A DNA stretch of 64,000 nt from an uncultured Flavobacteriales bacterium (GCA_913054135.1 CAJXJK010000007.1:168515-232514), one strand, 5' to 3'; positions 33,274 to 42,016 are shown, counted from the first letter of the stretch. Translations and numbers: made by a program. Notes: generated from the sequence alone by a model not told the origin.

Positions 33274-33690
33274 TTATTTTTGGGTAACCATTACAGTTAA
33301 TCTCCCTGTGCAAACTAATTTATTCTCTTCGTCAGTTATATTAACCTGCCAAATATGTGTTCTTCGTCCGCAGTGAACTATTTGAGCTCGGCCAGTTACT
33401 ATGCCTGATTTTACACCTCTTAAATGATTAGCGTTCACTTCTAATCCTACAATGTTTTCTTTTTTAATATCAACTATTAAAGAAGATCCTATTGAACCTA
33501 ATGATTCAATCAGAACTGCAGATGCTCCACCATGCAAAAGACCCATTGGTTGATGCGTTCTTTTGTCTACAGGCATTGTTGCAACAATGTAGTCTTCACC
33601 TAATTCAATTGTTTTAATATCTAAAACTTCAAGAATCGTATTCTTATTCATGGCATTCACCATTTCTAAAGGAACATTCTTATTGATCAT
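33274..33690 (-). CDS. menI: Hotdog-fold thioesterase, probable 1,4-dihydroxy-2-naphthoyl-CoA hydrolase
   Basis: 138 aa, PaaI/YdiI-type hotdog domain with the active-site segment QPMGLLHGGASAVLIESLGS (catalytic Glu in LIES). Adjacent to isochorismate synthase, which supports the menaquinone-specific role (hydrolysis of DHNA-CoA) over a general acyl-CoA thioesterase. In the same reading frame as menF, whose coding sequence begins right after this stop codon. Confidence 0.82.
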   Translation of the reverse strand: MINKNVPLEMVNAMNKNTILEVLDIKTIELGEDYIVATMPVDKRTHQPMGLLHGGASAVLIESLGSIGSSLIVDIKKENIVGLEVNANHLRGVKSGIVTGRAQIVHCGRRTHIWQVNITDEENKLVCTGRLTVMVTQK

Positions 33691-33697
33691 ATTCTAA

Positions 33698-34774
33698 TTA
33701 TTTAGGGGCCCGTATATATAAGAACACGGCGATTATGCTAAAGATAATATTGGGTAGCCAGACCGCCAAAATTGGTGTAAACCCGACTTTAATGGCTGCT
33801 ACGGATGTCATTTGCATTGCAAAAATATAGAGGACGGCAATTGCGAGACCTATGGCAATGTTGACTCCTAGTCCTCCTCTTGCTTTTTTGCTGGAAACTG
33901 AAACACCAATCAGTGTAAGTATGAAAATTGCAAAGGGAGAAGCCCAACGCTTATATTTTTCTATTTCGTAATATGGCACTCGGTCTGATCCTTTAAGCTT
34001 TTCATTTTTAATGAATGCACTGAGCTCAGCATTGTTCATGGCATCAATAACATTGTTGTTGTAAACTAGGTCTCCGACACTAAAGCTGAGCATAGTGTCA
34101 ACGTTATATTCAAAAGAAAGTTCATCATGGAATTCTCCAAATCTTCTCAGTTCAAAATGATCGAAATGCCATTTATTTGAGCTACTATCACCTATTGCTC
34201 TTCCTGAATTTAGAGTGTATTCAAGTGAATCTCCATCCCATTTTTGATAATCAAAGTTGATTATCTCTCCGGTAATGGCATTGTAGTTTCTGAAGTAAAG
34301 AACTTCATCCTCTGATATGTTTGCTCTCAAATTAGAGCTACTCTTCATTGATTTATAATAGCTGGCTTCAAATTCAATTCTACTTTTATTTGAGCCTGGA
34401 AGAACGTAATTCGTCATAAGAATGGTGCCGACCACAAGAATCAAAGCCGATAGAAAATATGGCCTCAGCATTCTGTTGAAACTCACTCCAGCACTCAGTA
34501 TGGGCACAATTTCAGTATCATTGGCCATCTTAGAAGTGAACCATATGACTGAAATAAAATTGATTAGATAGATGAATTGAAATCCATAAAACAAAAAGAA
34601 GTTCGTGTAGTAAACGAAAACAATTTTGCTCCAAGGTGCGCCGCCAGCCAAGAAATCATTGATCTTTTCAGAAAGGTCAAAGACCGCAGAAATACTCATC
34701 AATAGAATCATGATGAAAATAAAAGTTCCTAAGAACTTCTTCATGATATATCTATCGAGTTTTGTAAAAATCAC
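33698..34774 (-). CDS. LptF/LptG-family permease (YjgP/YjgQ)
   Basis: 358 aa. Six membrane segments in the LptF/G layout: three N-terminal (FLGTFIFIMILLMSISAVFDL; FFLFYGFQFIYLINFISVIWF; MLRPYFLSALILVVGTILM), a large periplasmic beta-jellyroll region (~125-265), three C-terminal (FAIFILTLIGVSVSS; NIAIGLAIAVLYIFAMQM; LAVWLPNIIFSIIAVFLYI). LptF and LptG with LptB drive lipopolysaccharide from the inner membrane to the Lpt bridge. Whether this is F or G cannot be said. Three bases behind tgt, a pairing common in Bacteroidota. Confidence 0.9.
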   Translation of the reverse strand: MIFTKLDRYIMKKFLGTFIFIMILLMSISAVFDLSEKINDFLAGGAPWSKIVFVYYTNFFLFYGFQFIYLINFISVIWFTSKMANDTEIVPILSAGVSFNRMLRPYFLSALILVVGTILMTNYVLPGSNKSRIEFEASYYKSMKSSSNLRANISEDEVLYFRNYNAITGEIINFDYQKWDGDSLEYTLNSGRAIGDSSSNKWHFDHFELRRFGEFHDELSFEYNVDTMLSFSVGDLVYNNNVIDAMNNAELSAFIKNEKLKGSDRVPYYEIEKYKRWASPFAIFILTLIGVSVSSKKARGGLGVNIAIGLAIAVLYIFAMQMTSVAAIKVGFTPILAVWLPNIIFSIIAVFLYIRAPK

Positions 34775-34777
34775 TGT

Positions 34778-35908
34778 TTACAGTCTTTGCGCTAATTTAA
34801 CAACCATTTCGTTTTTCCAAGGAGTAAACGTTCCTTCTTCAATTTGATTGCGTGCTTCATCAACTAACCATAAGAAAAATGCAAGGTTGTGAATACTCCC
34901 TATTTGCATGGCTAAGGTCTCCTTTGAATGAAACAAATGACGAACGTATGATTTAGAGTAAAATGAATCAACATAAGATGTACCATCTGGGTCAAGCGGA
35001 GAAAAATCTTCTTTCCACTTTGCGTTCTTCATGTTTAGGATACCGTTTTTGGTGTAAAGAGTTCCATGACGAGCATTTCTAGTTGGTAAAACACAATCCA
35101 TCATATCAACCCCAAGAGCAATACATTCAAGAATGTTCACAGGTGTACCAACCCCCATTAAATATCTCGGTTTATCTTTTGGTAAGATTCCGCAAACTAA
35201 TTCAGTTGTTTCGTAAAGTTCGTCATCAGGTTCCCCAACAGATAGTCCTCCAATTGCATTTCCTTCTGCTTCAAATGATGCAATTGTTTCAGCGCTCTTA
35301 ACTCTTAAGTCCTTATAAGTTGATCCTTGTACAATCGGGAAGAGTGTTTGAGAATATCCGTATTTACCTTCAGTGGCTTTCATTTGATCCATACATCTCT
35401 TTAGCCATCTGTGCGTCATCTCCATTGAGTTTTTCGCATAGTTATATTCACAAGGGTAAGGAGTGCATTCGTCAAAAGCCATGATAATATCGGCGCCAAT
35501 TACTCTTTGAATATCAACAGCTCTTTCGGGTGTGAAGAAATGAGAGCTTCCGTCAATGTGTGACTTAAAGTTCACACCTTCTTCAGTAATTTTTCTAGTT
35601 CCCGATAATGAATAAACTTGATATCCTCCACTATCAGTAAGAATTGGCTTTGTCCAGCCATTGAATTTATGTAATCCACCAGCTTTTTCAATTACCTCTA
35701 ATCCTGGTCTTAGGTATAGATGATAGGTGTTTCCAAGGATGATTTGTGCCTTAATATCTTCAACCAATTCATGTTGATGAACAGCTTTTACGGTTCCAGC
35801 AGTTCCTACAGGCATAAATATTGGAGTTTTGATTTCTCCGTGATCTGTAGTAATAGTGCCCGTTCTAGCTTTAGAATTAGGGTCTGTTTTTTCTAGAATA
35901 AAATCCAT
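34778..35908 (-). CDS. tgt: tRNA-guanine transglycosylase; zinc-ligand cysteines absent
   Basis: 376 aa. Exchanges guanine 34 for preQ1/queuine precursor in tRNAs with GUN anticodons. Conserved: MPVGTAGTVKAVH, LTDSGGYQVYSLSG (Asp nucleophile region), MAFDECTPYP, GGLSVGEP, MGVGTPVNILECIALGVDMMDCVLPTRNARHG. In the C-terminal zinc-binding loop, where CxCxxC is usual, this protein has DPDGTSYVDSFYSKSYVRHLF; only the downstream His (SIHNL) remains. The loop length is kept, so this looks like a substituted, possibly metal-free, variant shared by relatives rather than an error. Confidence 0.95.
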   Translation of the reverse strand: MDFILEKTDPNSKARTGTITTDHGEIKTPIFMPVGTAGTVKAVHQHELVEDIKAQIILGNTYHLYLRPGLEVIEKAGGLHKFNGWTKPILTDSGGYQVYSLSGTRKITEEGVNFKSHIDGSSHFFTPERAVDIQRVIGADIIMAFDECTPYPCEYNYAKNSMEMTHRWLKRCMDQMKATEGKYGYSQTLFPIVQGSTYKDLRVKSAETIASFEAEGNAIGGLSVGEPDDELYETTELVCGILPKDKPRYLMGVGTPVNILECIALGVDMMDCVLPTRNARHGTLYTKNGILNMKNAKWKEDFSPLDPDGTSYVDSFYSKSYVRHLFHSKETLAMQIGSIHNLAFFLWLVDEARNQIEEGTFTPWKNEMVVKLAQRL

Positions 35909-35976
35909 TTGTTGATAAAAATAAGGAGAGCAAATATAGGGCTTATAAATACTTCTGACCTTAGCAAAAGAATTAA

Positions 35977-37107
35977 ATGAACTTCTTGCCTAAAATAGAA
36001 TTTGATGCCATTGGCATTGTCTTTTTGATTTTTTGCTTTGCAATCTTTCTTCAATTACTGCATTTATTTGTGTTTCACTGCAGATTGTTGTTTCATAAAA
36101 AGAAGACGTCTGAGGTAAAAATGGAGCCTGTAACGGTTATTGTGTGTTCAAGAAACGAAGAAGATAATCTATTCAAAAACCTTCCTAAAGTGCTTGATCA
36201 AGATTATCCAAAGTTTGAGGTGATTGTTGTTAATGATCAAAGTGTAGATGATTCAAGACATATCGTGAGGGCGTTTCAAGAGAAATATCCAAACTTAAAA
36301 TACATTGAGCTAGAGCGAAACAAGCATAGAAAGTTCGGAAAAAAAGTGCCATTAACAGTTGGAATCAAGGGAGCGTCATATGAGCGTTTATTAATGATTG
36401 ACGCCGATTGTTTTCCGAATTCTAATCAGTGGATTAAGCAAATGATGAGTAATTACTCTGAAGGCAAAGAAATCGTTATTGGATATGGGCCCTACGAAAA
36501 GAAGAAAGGTTTTTTAAATAAGTTGATCCGTTTTGATACAGGAAGTATTGCAGCAACTTATTTGAGTTTTGCAAAGTCCGCCAAGCCGTATATGGCAGTG
36601 GGGAGGAACTTTTCATATTTGAAGTCAACCTTTTTTAAGGTGGATGGCTTTAAGAAGCATTATCACATTCAAAGTGGAGATGATGATCTTTTTATGCAAG
36701 ATGCTGCGCGAAGAAAAAATGTCGGAATCGAAATAGATGAAGAGAGTTTCGTGTATTCACATCCAAAAGAGTCATTCCGTTCATGGGTTAAGCAAAAACA
36801 AAGACATTTTACAACCGCTTCAAACTATCGACTTATTAACAAACTCCTATTAGGAATATTCCCGGCCAGCATGATTTTGATGTTCGCTTCTTTAGTTATT
36901 TTGCTTATTAGTTTTGAGTGGAAGTTATTTGTGTTGGCTCTTTTATTAGTCCGATACCTCTTTTATTGGTGGATAAACGGATTAATTTTCAAGAAACTGA
37001 ACGAAAAAGATTTAATTCTTTGGTTCCCGTTTTTTGAGTTGATACATTTTATAATTATCCCATTCATTTATTATTCAACAGACCGAAGAGAACCAGGTAA
37101 ATGGTAA
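35977..37107 (+). CDS. Membrane-bound glycosyltransferase family 2
   Basis: 376 aa. N-terminal span (IVFLIFCFAIFLQLLHLFVF), GT-A domain with VTVIVCSRNEEDNLFKNLP, VVNDQSVDDS, MIDADCFPN (DxD), and a QxxRW-like HFTTA segment (VKQKQRHFTTASNY), then two or three C-terminal spans. Layout as in processive or lipid-linked GT2 enzymes. The start lies 68 bases from the divergent tgt. The sigma-factor gene overlaps its 3' end by 7 bases. Confidence 0.88.
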   Translation: MNFLPKIEFDAIGIVFLIFCFAIFLQLLHLFVFHCRLLFHKKKTSEVKMEPVTVIVCSRNEEDNLFKNLPKVLDQDYPKFEVIVVNDQSVDDSRHIVRAFQEKYPNLKYIELERNKHRKFGKKVPLTVGIKGASYERLLMIDADCFPNSNQWIKQMMSNYSEGKEIVIGYGPYEKKKGFLNKLIRFDTGSIAATYLSFAKSAKPYMAVGRNFSYLKSTFFKVDGFKKHYHIQSGDDDLFMQDAARRKNVGIEIDEESFVYSHPKESFRSWVKQKQRHFTTASNYRLINKLLLGIFPASMILMFASLVILLISFEWKLFVLALLLVRYLFYWWINGLIFKKLNEKDLILWFPFFELIHFIIIPFIYYSTDRREPGKW

Positions 37108-37709
37108 AAAAAGGAAGTAACTTATCAGACAAAGGAAAACGAGATTTAGGACTCGTAGAAAAAGCTCTTAACGGAGATCAAATGGCCTATGGTGGTTTGA
37201 TGGAGATGTATAGAGAGTCAATTTATTTCATGATGCTCAAAATGGTGAGGTCAGAAGATGATGCTGAAGATTTAACTATTGAGGCATTTGGTAAGGCTTT
37301 TAATCGTTTACATCAGTATTCTCCTTCGTTTGCCTTTTCAACTTGGTTGTTCAAAATTGCTTCAAATAATGCTATTGATTTTATCCGTAAAAAGAGAATC
37401 AAAGTCACTTCAATGGATTCGGCATACACGAATGATGATGGTGTTACAGTAGGTATTGATGTGAGTAGCGAGGCTAAAGATCCTGCTGAAGAGACCATGC
37501 ATTTGCAAAAGGTTGAGATGATGCGAGAGATCGTTAAAAAATTGAAGCCTAGGTATAGAGATCTAATTGAGAAGAGATATTTTGAGGAGCTTTCTTATGA
37601 AGAGATTGCGAAAGACATGGATTTACCTTTAGGTACTGTTAAAGCTCAACTCTTTAGAGCTAGAGCTTTCTTAGCTGATATGATGAAGCATACCAAGGAT
37701 ACTATATAA
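37101..37709 (+). CDS. ECF-type RNA polymerase sigma factor
   Basis: 202 aa. Region 2 (ALNGDQMAYGGLMEMYRESIYFMMLKMVRSEDDAEDLTIEAFGKAF; FSTWLFKIASNNAIDFIRKKR) and region 4 (LKPRYRDLIEKRYFEELSYEEIAKDMDLPLGTVKAQLFRARAFL) are complete, with a linker typical of sigma-70 family members without other domains. No anti-sigma gene adjoins; instead it overlaps the glycosyltransferase gene by 7 bases, a coupling that may be lineage-specific. Confidence 0.95.
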   Translation: MVKKGSNLSDKGKRDLGLVEKALNGDQMAYGGLMEMYRESIYFMMLKMVRSEDDAEDLTIEAFGKAFNRLHQYSPSFAFSTWLFKIASNNAIDFIRKKRIKVTSMDSAYTNDDGVTVGIDVSSEAKDPAEETMHLQKVEMMREIVKKLKPRYRDLIEKRYFEELSYEEIAKDMDLPLGTVKAQLFRARAFLADMMKHTKDTI

Positions 37710-37756
37710 GCTTCACTAAACTTCTTGAATAATTGTTCATTGCTAATTCTTAGTTG

Positions 37757-37764
37757 TAATTTTG
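37757..37764 (+). promoter_or_regulatory. rsmG: Candidate -7 element directly before rsmG (leaderless transcript?)
   Basis: TAATTTTG fits TAnnTTTG and ends 4 bases before the ATG at 37769. With the usual spacing the transcript would start at or within a few bases of the ATG. Confidence 0.4.
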
Positions 37765-37768
37765 CACT

Positions 37769-38398
37769 ATGGTTACCGTAGATATCATTTTTAAATACTT
37801 TCCGAACCTTACTGAAGATCAAAAGCAAAAGTTTACTGCGCTTTATGATGTTTATAAAGAATGGAATGATCAGATTAATGTCGTTTCTAGAAAAGACTTT
37901 GATTCTTTTTATGAGAAGCATGTATTGCATTCATTAGGAATTGCTGAGGTAATTCAATTTCAAGCAGGTACAGATGTTTTAGATGTCGGTACCGGAGGAG
38001 GATTTCCAGGTATTCCGTTAGCAATTATGTATCCTGAAACTGATTTTTACTTGGTTGATTCAATCGGGAAGAAGATTAAGGTGGTAAACGGCGTTAAAGA
38101 GTCTTTAGGTTTAGAGAATGTCTTTGCCGGACAAAAGAGGGCAGAGGAGTTGAAGCAAAAGTTTGATTTTGTTGTTAGTCGTGCTGTTACTCAAATGCCA
38201 AAGTTTATTCCTTGGGTGCAAGATAAATTCAAGAAAAAAGGCCAAAACGGTTATCCAAATGGCATCCTCTATTTAAAAGGAGGTGATCTAAAAGATGAAC
38301 TTAAATCTGTTACTCGATATAAAGAGATTATAGAACTTTCAGACTTCTTTAAAGAAGAATTCTTTGAAACTAAGAAGGTGGTATACGTGAAGATGTAG
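37769..38398 (+). CDS. rsmG: 16S rRNA (guanine(527)-N7)-methyltransferase
   Basis: 209 aa, full family length. SAM-binding motif VLDVGTGGGFPGIPLAIMYPE, then LVDSIGKKIKVV and VVSRAVTQMPKFIPW, as in RsmG/GidB. N-terminal helical part NVVSRKDFDSFYEKHVLHSLGI is characteristic. Methylates G527 of 16S rRNA. Confidence 0.97.
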   Translation: MVTVDIIFKYFPNLTEDQKQKFTALYDVYKEWNDQINVVSRKDFDSFYEKHVLHSLGIAEVIQFQAGTDVLDVGTGGGFPGIPLAIMYPETDFYLVDSIGKKIKVVNGVKESLGLENVFAGQKRAEELKQKFDFVVSRAVTQMPKFIPWVQDKFKKKGQNGYPNGILYLKGGDLKDELKSVTRYKEIIELSDFFKEEFFETKKVVYVKM

Positions 38399-38402
38399 TT
38401 TT

Positions 38403-39149
38403 CTACTTTGCGTCAGCCGCTTTCATTTCAGCAACTTTTTTCTTTCTAGCTTCACCTTTAAGGTATTTACCTTCCCAGAATAATTTGTCGCCTACTTTTT
38501 TTCCGTCTTCGTTATAAAAAATCCAGAAGCCATGTTTAACTGCATACTTGTATCGGCAAATTTTCTTGAGTTTCCCGTTCGGATGGTAGTGTTTCACCAT
38601 TCCGTGTAGGTTTCCATCTTTATAATTTCCTTCAATTTTAAGTTTCATGTTTTCATGATACTCTTTGAATTCTCCGTTCAGTACACCTTTGTTGTAATAT
38701 TCATAACGAGCAACTGGTAATTTACCTTCTCTTGGCTGATAGTAATAAACCGTTTGTCCATGTTGTTTACCATTTTCCCAGTTCTCTTGGTAGCTGATGG
38801 TTCCTCTATCATCAAAGTAAAGCCAAATACTATCTTTCTTCTGGTTGATGTACTTTCCTCTGGCCATTAAATACCCTGAGGTATGAAACATCTTTGATCT
38901 ACCTAATTTTCCATCATTTGAAAAGTGGATAATGGCTTCACAAGTTCCGTTTTCACGGAAATAGGTGAATTTACCATAAGGTTTATCGTCTTTAAATTGT
39001 CCGGTATATTTGAATACCTTGACATTATCATACTTCTTTTTCCACTCTCCTTGCTTGCGTCCTTGGCTATCAACTTTATTGATATCACCTTGTGCAATCA
39101 TAGGTGTGGCAAAGATTAATGCGAGTAATATGAAAGCTGTTTTAATCAT
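38403..39149 (-). CDS. MORN-repeat secreted protein
   Basis: 248 aa with signal peptide (AFILLALIFATPMIAQ). About eight MORN_2 repeats (FKDDKPYGKFTYFRENGTCEA; YKDGNLHGMVKHYHPNGKLKK; YAVKHGFWIFYNEDGKKVGD) covering the mature protein, ending in a basic tail (KGEARKKKVAEMKAADAK). Function unknown. Converges on rsmG with 4 bases between stops and lies 4 bases downstream of the heptose-module genes, so it may be the last gene of that transcript. Confidence 0.85.
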   Translation of the reverse strand: MIKTAFILLALIFATPMIAQGDINKVDSQGRKQGEWKKKYDNVKVFKYTGQFKDDKPYGKFTYFRENGTCEAIIHFSNDGKLGRSKMFHTSGYLMARGKYINQKKDSIWLYFDDRGTISYQENWENGKQHGQTVYYYQPREGKLPVARYEYYNKGVLNGEFKEYHENMKLKIEGNYKDGNLHGMVKHYHPNGKLKKICRYKYAVKHGFWIFYNEDGKKVGDKLFWEGKYLKGEARKKKVAEMKAADAK

Positions 39150-39153
39150 CTGA

Positions 39154-40383
39154 TTAAGTATTGTTGGTTAGTTGTTTTGCTACGGTCTGCAAATTATCAA
39201 AAATATAATCCGCTTTTGTTGATACGTTACCAATTGTTGTCAACATTATTGTTTTCATTCCCAATTTCATACCAAATTCAATATCTGACTCTGAATCTCC
39301 TATCATTAGGCACTTATTAAACTCAATATCAGGGAAGTCTTTTTGGGCGTGAAGCCCCATTCCTGTTCCTGGTTTGCGGTAGTTTGAGCCATCTTTGACC
39401 AATTGCGGAGCGAAATAAAATTTTTCAACCTTGCCGCCCTTGTCTTCAAAGATGTTATTCATGTAGCCATGAATGATTTCAAGATCATTCTCATCCATCA
39501 TTCCTTTTCCTATGCCTTGTTGGTTAGTTACCACCACAATGCGCTTAAATATGCCATTAAATTTCGTGATTGCTTCTGGAACTCCCTCTAAGATTGAAAG
39601 TTCATTAAGTTGCTTTACGTAATCATCTATCAATCTGTCATTGATTACGCCATCTCTATCAAGAAATAAGGTCCAACTCTTGTCAATATTTAATTCAGTG
39701 ATTGGTTTATAAATGTCTTTTTGAAATTGAGCATAATCTTCGGGTATCCCAATGTCCATGAAGTATCCTTTTGATTTCACAGCAATCAACTGACCAGTTC
39801 TACTTAAAGGTGTTAGTACTTCCTCTTCAAACGAAAAAGAAGTTTTAGAAATTGATGAGAATAAGTTTTTGTGGATACAGTAAGTCCCTCCATTTATCCA
39901 CCCTGATTCACAGAATTTCTTTTCATTAAAGTTTGTGATGACGTCAGATGCAGTTAGTTCAAGGGATCCGTACCTATCAAAATTATTCATCTCTTTAGAA
40001 GCCAGAACACAATCAGTGCCGTTTCGTTCTAAATCAATTAGGTTCACATCAAAGTAAGTGTCGCCATTTAAAACAAAACACTGGTCATTATCAATTTGGT
40101 CTAATGCTAATTTAATTGCGCCCCCTGTTCCTAGAGGTTCATCTTCTATAGCATACTTGATGTCCATTTGAAGATAGTGTTCACCAAAAAAATCTTTGAT
40201 GAGTTCATGCTTATATCCAACTGAGAGAACAACCTTTTTGATCCCTTGCTCACTTAGGTATTTCAATAAATAGTAGATAAAAGGTTTGCCATTAATATCA
40301 GCCATTGGTTTAGGAACGTCTTGAACTACCGATTGTAGTCTTGTTCCAAATCCGCCTGCGAGAACTATGGCCTCAGAAATCAT
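39154..40383 (-). CDS. Bifunctional heptose-1-phosphate guanylyltransferase / heptose-1,7-bisphosphate phosphatase (HddC-GmhB fusion)
   Basis: 409 aa, two domains. 1-~230 is a sugar-nucleotide nucleotidyltransferase (VLAGGFGTRLQSVVQDVPKPMADINGKPFIYYLL; LNGDTYFDVNL). ~240-409 is a HAD phosphatase of the GmhB/HisB-N type (LFLDRDGVINDRLIDDY; VVTNQQGIGKGMMDE; RKPGTGMGLHAQKDF; MIGDSESDIEFG). With HddA and GmhA next door the pathway to GDP-D-glycero-alpha-D-manno-heptose is complete. The GmhB half has DRDGVIN and the Cys/His zinc loop typical of some GmhB is absent (FAPQLVKDGSNYRKPG). It overlaps gmhA by 4 bases. Confidence 0.9.
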   Translation of the reverse strand: MISEAIVLAGGFGTRLQSVVQDVPKPMADINGKPFIYYLLKYLSEQGIKKVVLSVGYKHELIKDFFGEHYLQMDIKYAIEDEPLGTGGAIKLALDQIDNDQCFVLNGDTYFDVNLIDLERNGTDCVLASKEMNNFDRYGSLELTASDVITNFNEKKFCESGWINGGTYCIHKNLFSSISKTSFSFEEEVLTPLSRTGQLIAVKSKGYFMDIGIPEDYAQFQKDIYKPITELNIDKSWTLFLDRDGVINDRLIDDYVKQLNELSILEGVPEAITKFNGIFKRIVVVTNQQGIGKGMMDENDLEIIHGYMNNIFEDKGGKVEKFYFAPQLVKDGSNYRKPGTGMGLHAQKDFPDIEFNKCLMIGDSESDIEFGMKLGMKTIMLTTIGNVSTKADYIFDNLQTVAKQLTNNT

Positions 40384-40958
40384 TTTTGAAAAATTTGAGC
40401 TTCAACTAATTCACAAATAATGTGTCCTACAGTAATGTGACTTTCTTGAATTCTAGGGGTGTCAGTAGATGGGATATTGATCAGTATGTCACAAAGCTCT
40501 TTCATTTGACCACCACTTTCGCCTGTAAATCCAATGACAATCATTCCGGCTTTCTTAGCTTCTTCAACTCCTCTAATCACATTAGCCGAGTTTCCTGATG
40601 TAGACAAGCCTATAAATACATCTCCTTTTCGACCCATTGCTTTTGTCATCCTTGCGTAAATCTCATTGTAGTCGTAATCGTTAGCGACTGCAGTTAAGTA
40701 AGATGAATTTACGTGAAGTGCCTCGGCATAAAGAGGTTCTCTATCCAAATAAAATCGGCCTGAAAATTCAGCCGCCAAATGCTGAGCATCTGCTGCCGAG
40801 CCTCCGTTTCCACAAAAAAGTAGTTTTCCATCTTCTTTGTAAGCCTCTACAATTAAGGCCACAGATTTCTCTATACTTTCAATCAGTTTTGAATCAGAAA
40901 GAATAGACTGCTTAACACTAATTGACTTATTTATAATGGATTTTATTTTCTCTTGCAT
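40380..40958 (-). CDS. gmhA: Phosphoheptose isomerase (SIS domain)
   Basis: 192 aa. Converts sedoheptulose 7-phosphate to D-glycero-D-manno-heptose 7-phosphate. Family motifs FCGNGGSAADAQHLAAEFSGRF, DVFIGLSTSGNSANVIRGVEEAKKAG, IPSTDTPRIQESHITVGHIICELVE (Glu/His active site). Between hddA and the fusion gene. Confidence 0.95.
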   Translation of the reverse strand: MQEKIKSIINKSISVKQSILSDSKLIESIEKSVALIVEAYKEDGKLLFCGNGGSAADAQHLAAEFSGRFYLDREPLYAEALHVNSSYLTAVANDYDYNEIYARMTKAMGRKGDVFIGLSTSGNSANVIRGVEEAKKAGMIVIGFTGESGGQMKELCDILINIPSTDTPRIQESHITVGHIICELVEAQIFQK

Positions 40959-40987
40959 GCCTTATATCTCTTAAACAAAGATTGTAA

Positions 40988-42016
40988 TTATTCTTCAACC
41001 ACCCAAGATTGAACTCCTTCATCTACTAATTTGAACGGGATGATTTTACCATTAAATGTTTGCAGTGCCTGTATCACCTGGTTTTTCTTCGTGCTGTCTA
41101 CGTAAAACAAGATAAAGCCTCCGCCTCCAGCACCTGATATCTTACCACCTTTTGCTCCTGCCGACATAGCAGTGTTATATATAAGGTCAATCGTTTGATT
41201 GGTGATGCCGTGTGCCATCTTCTTCTTATTCTCCCAACTGCGGTTTAAAATATCTCCAATCGCACTTAAGCTGTTCGATTTTAGCTGCTCTAGTAGGTCC
41301 AAAGCTTCTTTCTTTATCTCGTGGGTTGCAAGAATAGAATCTTCATTGTTTGATTCTACATTTTGCATTTGGGTTTCAATTATTATGGCTGAATCTCTTC
41401 TTTGTTCATTGTAGAACAATATTAGATTAAACTCTAATTCATTTTTACAAGCAGTGGAGAGCTCAATTGGTTCTATCAGAACTTCTCCTTTGGTAGTAAA
41501 GCTTAAAAAGTTTGTTCCACCAAAAGATGCCGCATATTGATCTTGTTTACCACCTGCCATGTGGAGCTCTTTCCTCTCAATGACAACAGCCTTTTCAGCT
41601 ATTTCTTGCTGACTTAGTTTTAACTCTAAGAGCTCGTTGAATGCCGCAATAATAGAGACTAAAATGGTAGATGAAGTTCCAAGACCACTTCCTGTTTGTA
41701 CATCCATTTCATTGATCATTTTAAAGCCAAATGACTCTATTTGATACTCGCGAATAAAATGGTTGTATGCGCCAATTTGCAGAATGATATCTTTTTCTAA
41801 GGGTAGCTGTTTTGAAATTTCGAATGTTCTTACATCTCCCGTTTCAGCATTTTCAAAGGTGATTTTATCTTCGCCCGGAATGATTGTGGTCTTCGCAAAA
41901 AGACTGATTGTCGTGTTCAAAACATTGCCACCATATCTTTCAGAATATGGACTCACGTCAGTTCCACCACCGGCCAAACCAATTCTAAAGGGAGCTCTAC
42001 TTTTTACGACTTTCAT
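40988..42016 (-). CDS. hddA: D-glycero-alpha-D-manno-heptose 7-phosphate kinase (GHMP kinase)
   Basis: 342 aa. GHMP fold with RAPFRIGLAGGGTDVSPYSERYGGNVLN, ATP loop MDVQTGSGLGTSSTILVSIIAAF, HMAGGKQDQYAASFGGTNFL, and GGKISGAGGGGFILFYVD. These match HddA. Produces the 1,7-bisphosphate used by the phosphatase half of the fusion. Its start is one base from the stop of the glycosyltransferase gene upstream. Confidence 0.93.
   Translation of the reverse strand: MKVVKSRAPFRIGLAGGGTDVSPYSERYGGNVLNTTISLFAKTTIIPGEDKITFENAETGDVRTFEISKQLPLEKDIILQIGAYNHFIREYQIESFGFKMINEMDVQTGSGLGTSSTILVSIIAAFNELLELKLSQQEIAEKAVVIERKELHMAGGKQDQYAASFGGTNFLSFTTKGEVLIEPIELSTACKNELEFNLILFYNEQRRDSAIIIETQMQNVESNNEDSILATHEIKKEALDLLEQLKSNSLSAIGDILNRSWENKKKMAHGITNQTIDLIYNTAMSAGAKGGKISGAGGGGFILFYVDSTKKNQVIQALQTFNGKIIPFKLVDEGVQSWVVEE

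Noticed and set aside
31351..39149. MORN-repeat proteins as toxin-antitoxin antitoxins
   Set aside because: The YwqK-like label comes from repeat similarity only; both are secreted and no toxin gene is adjacent.
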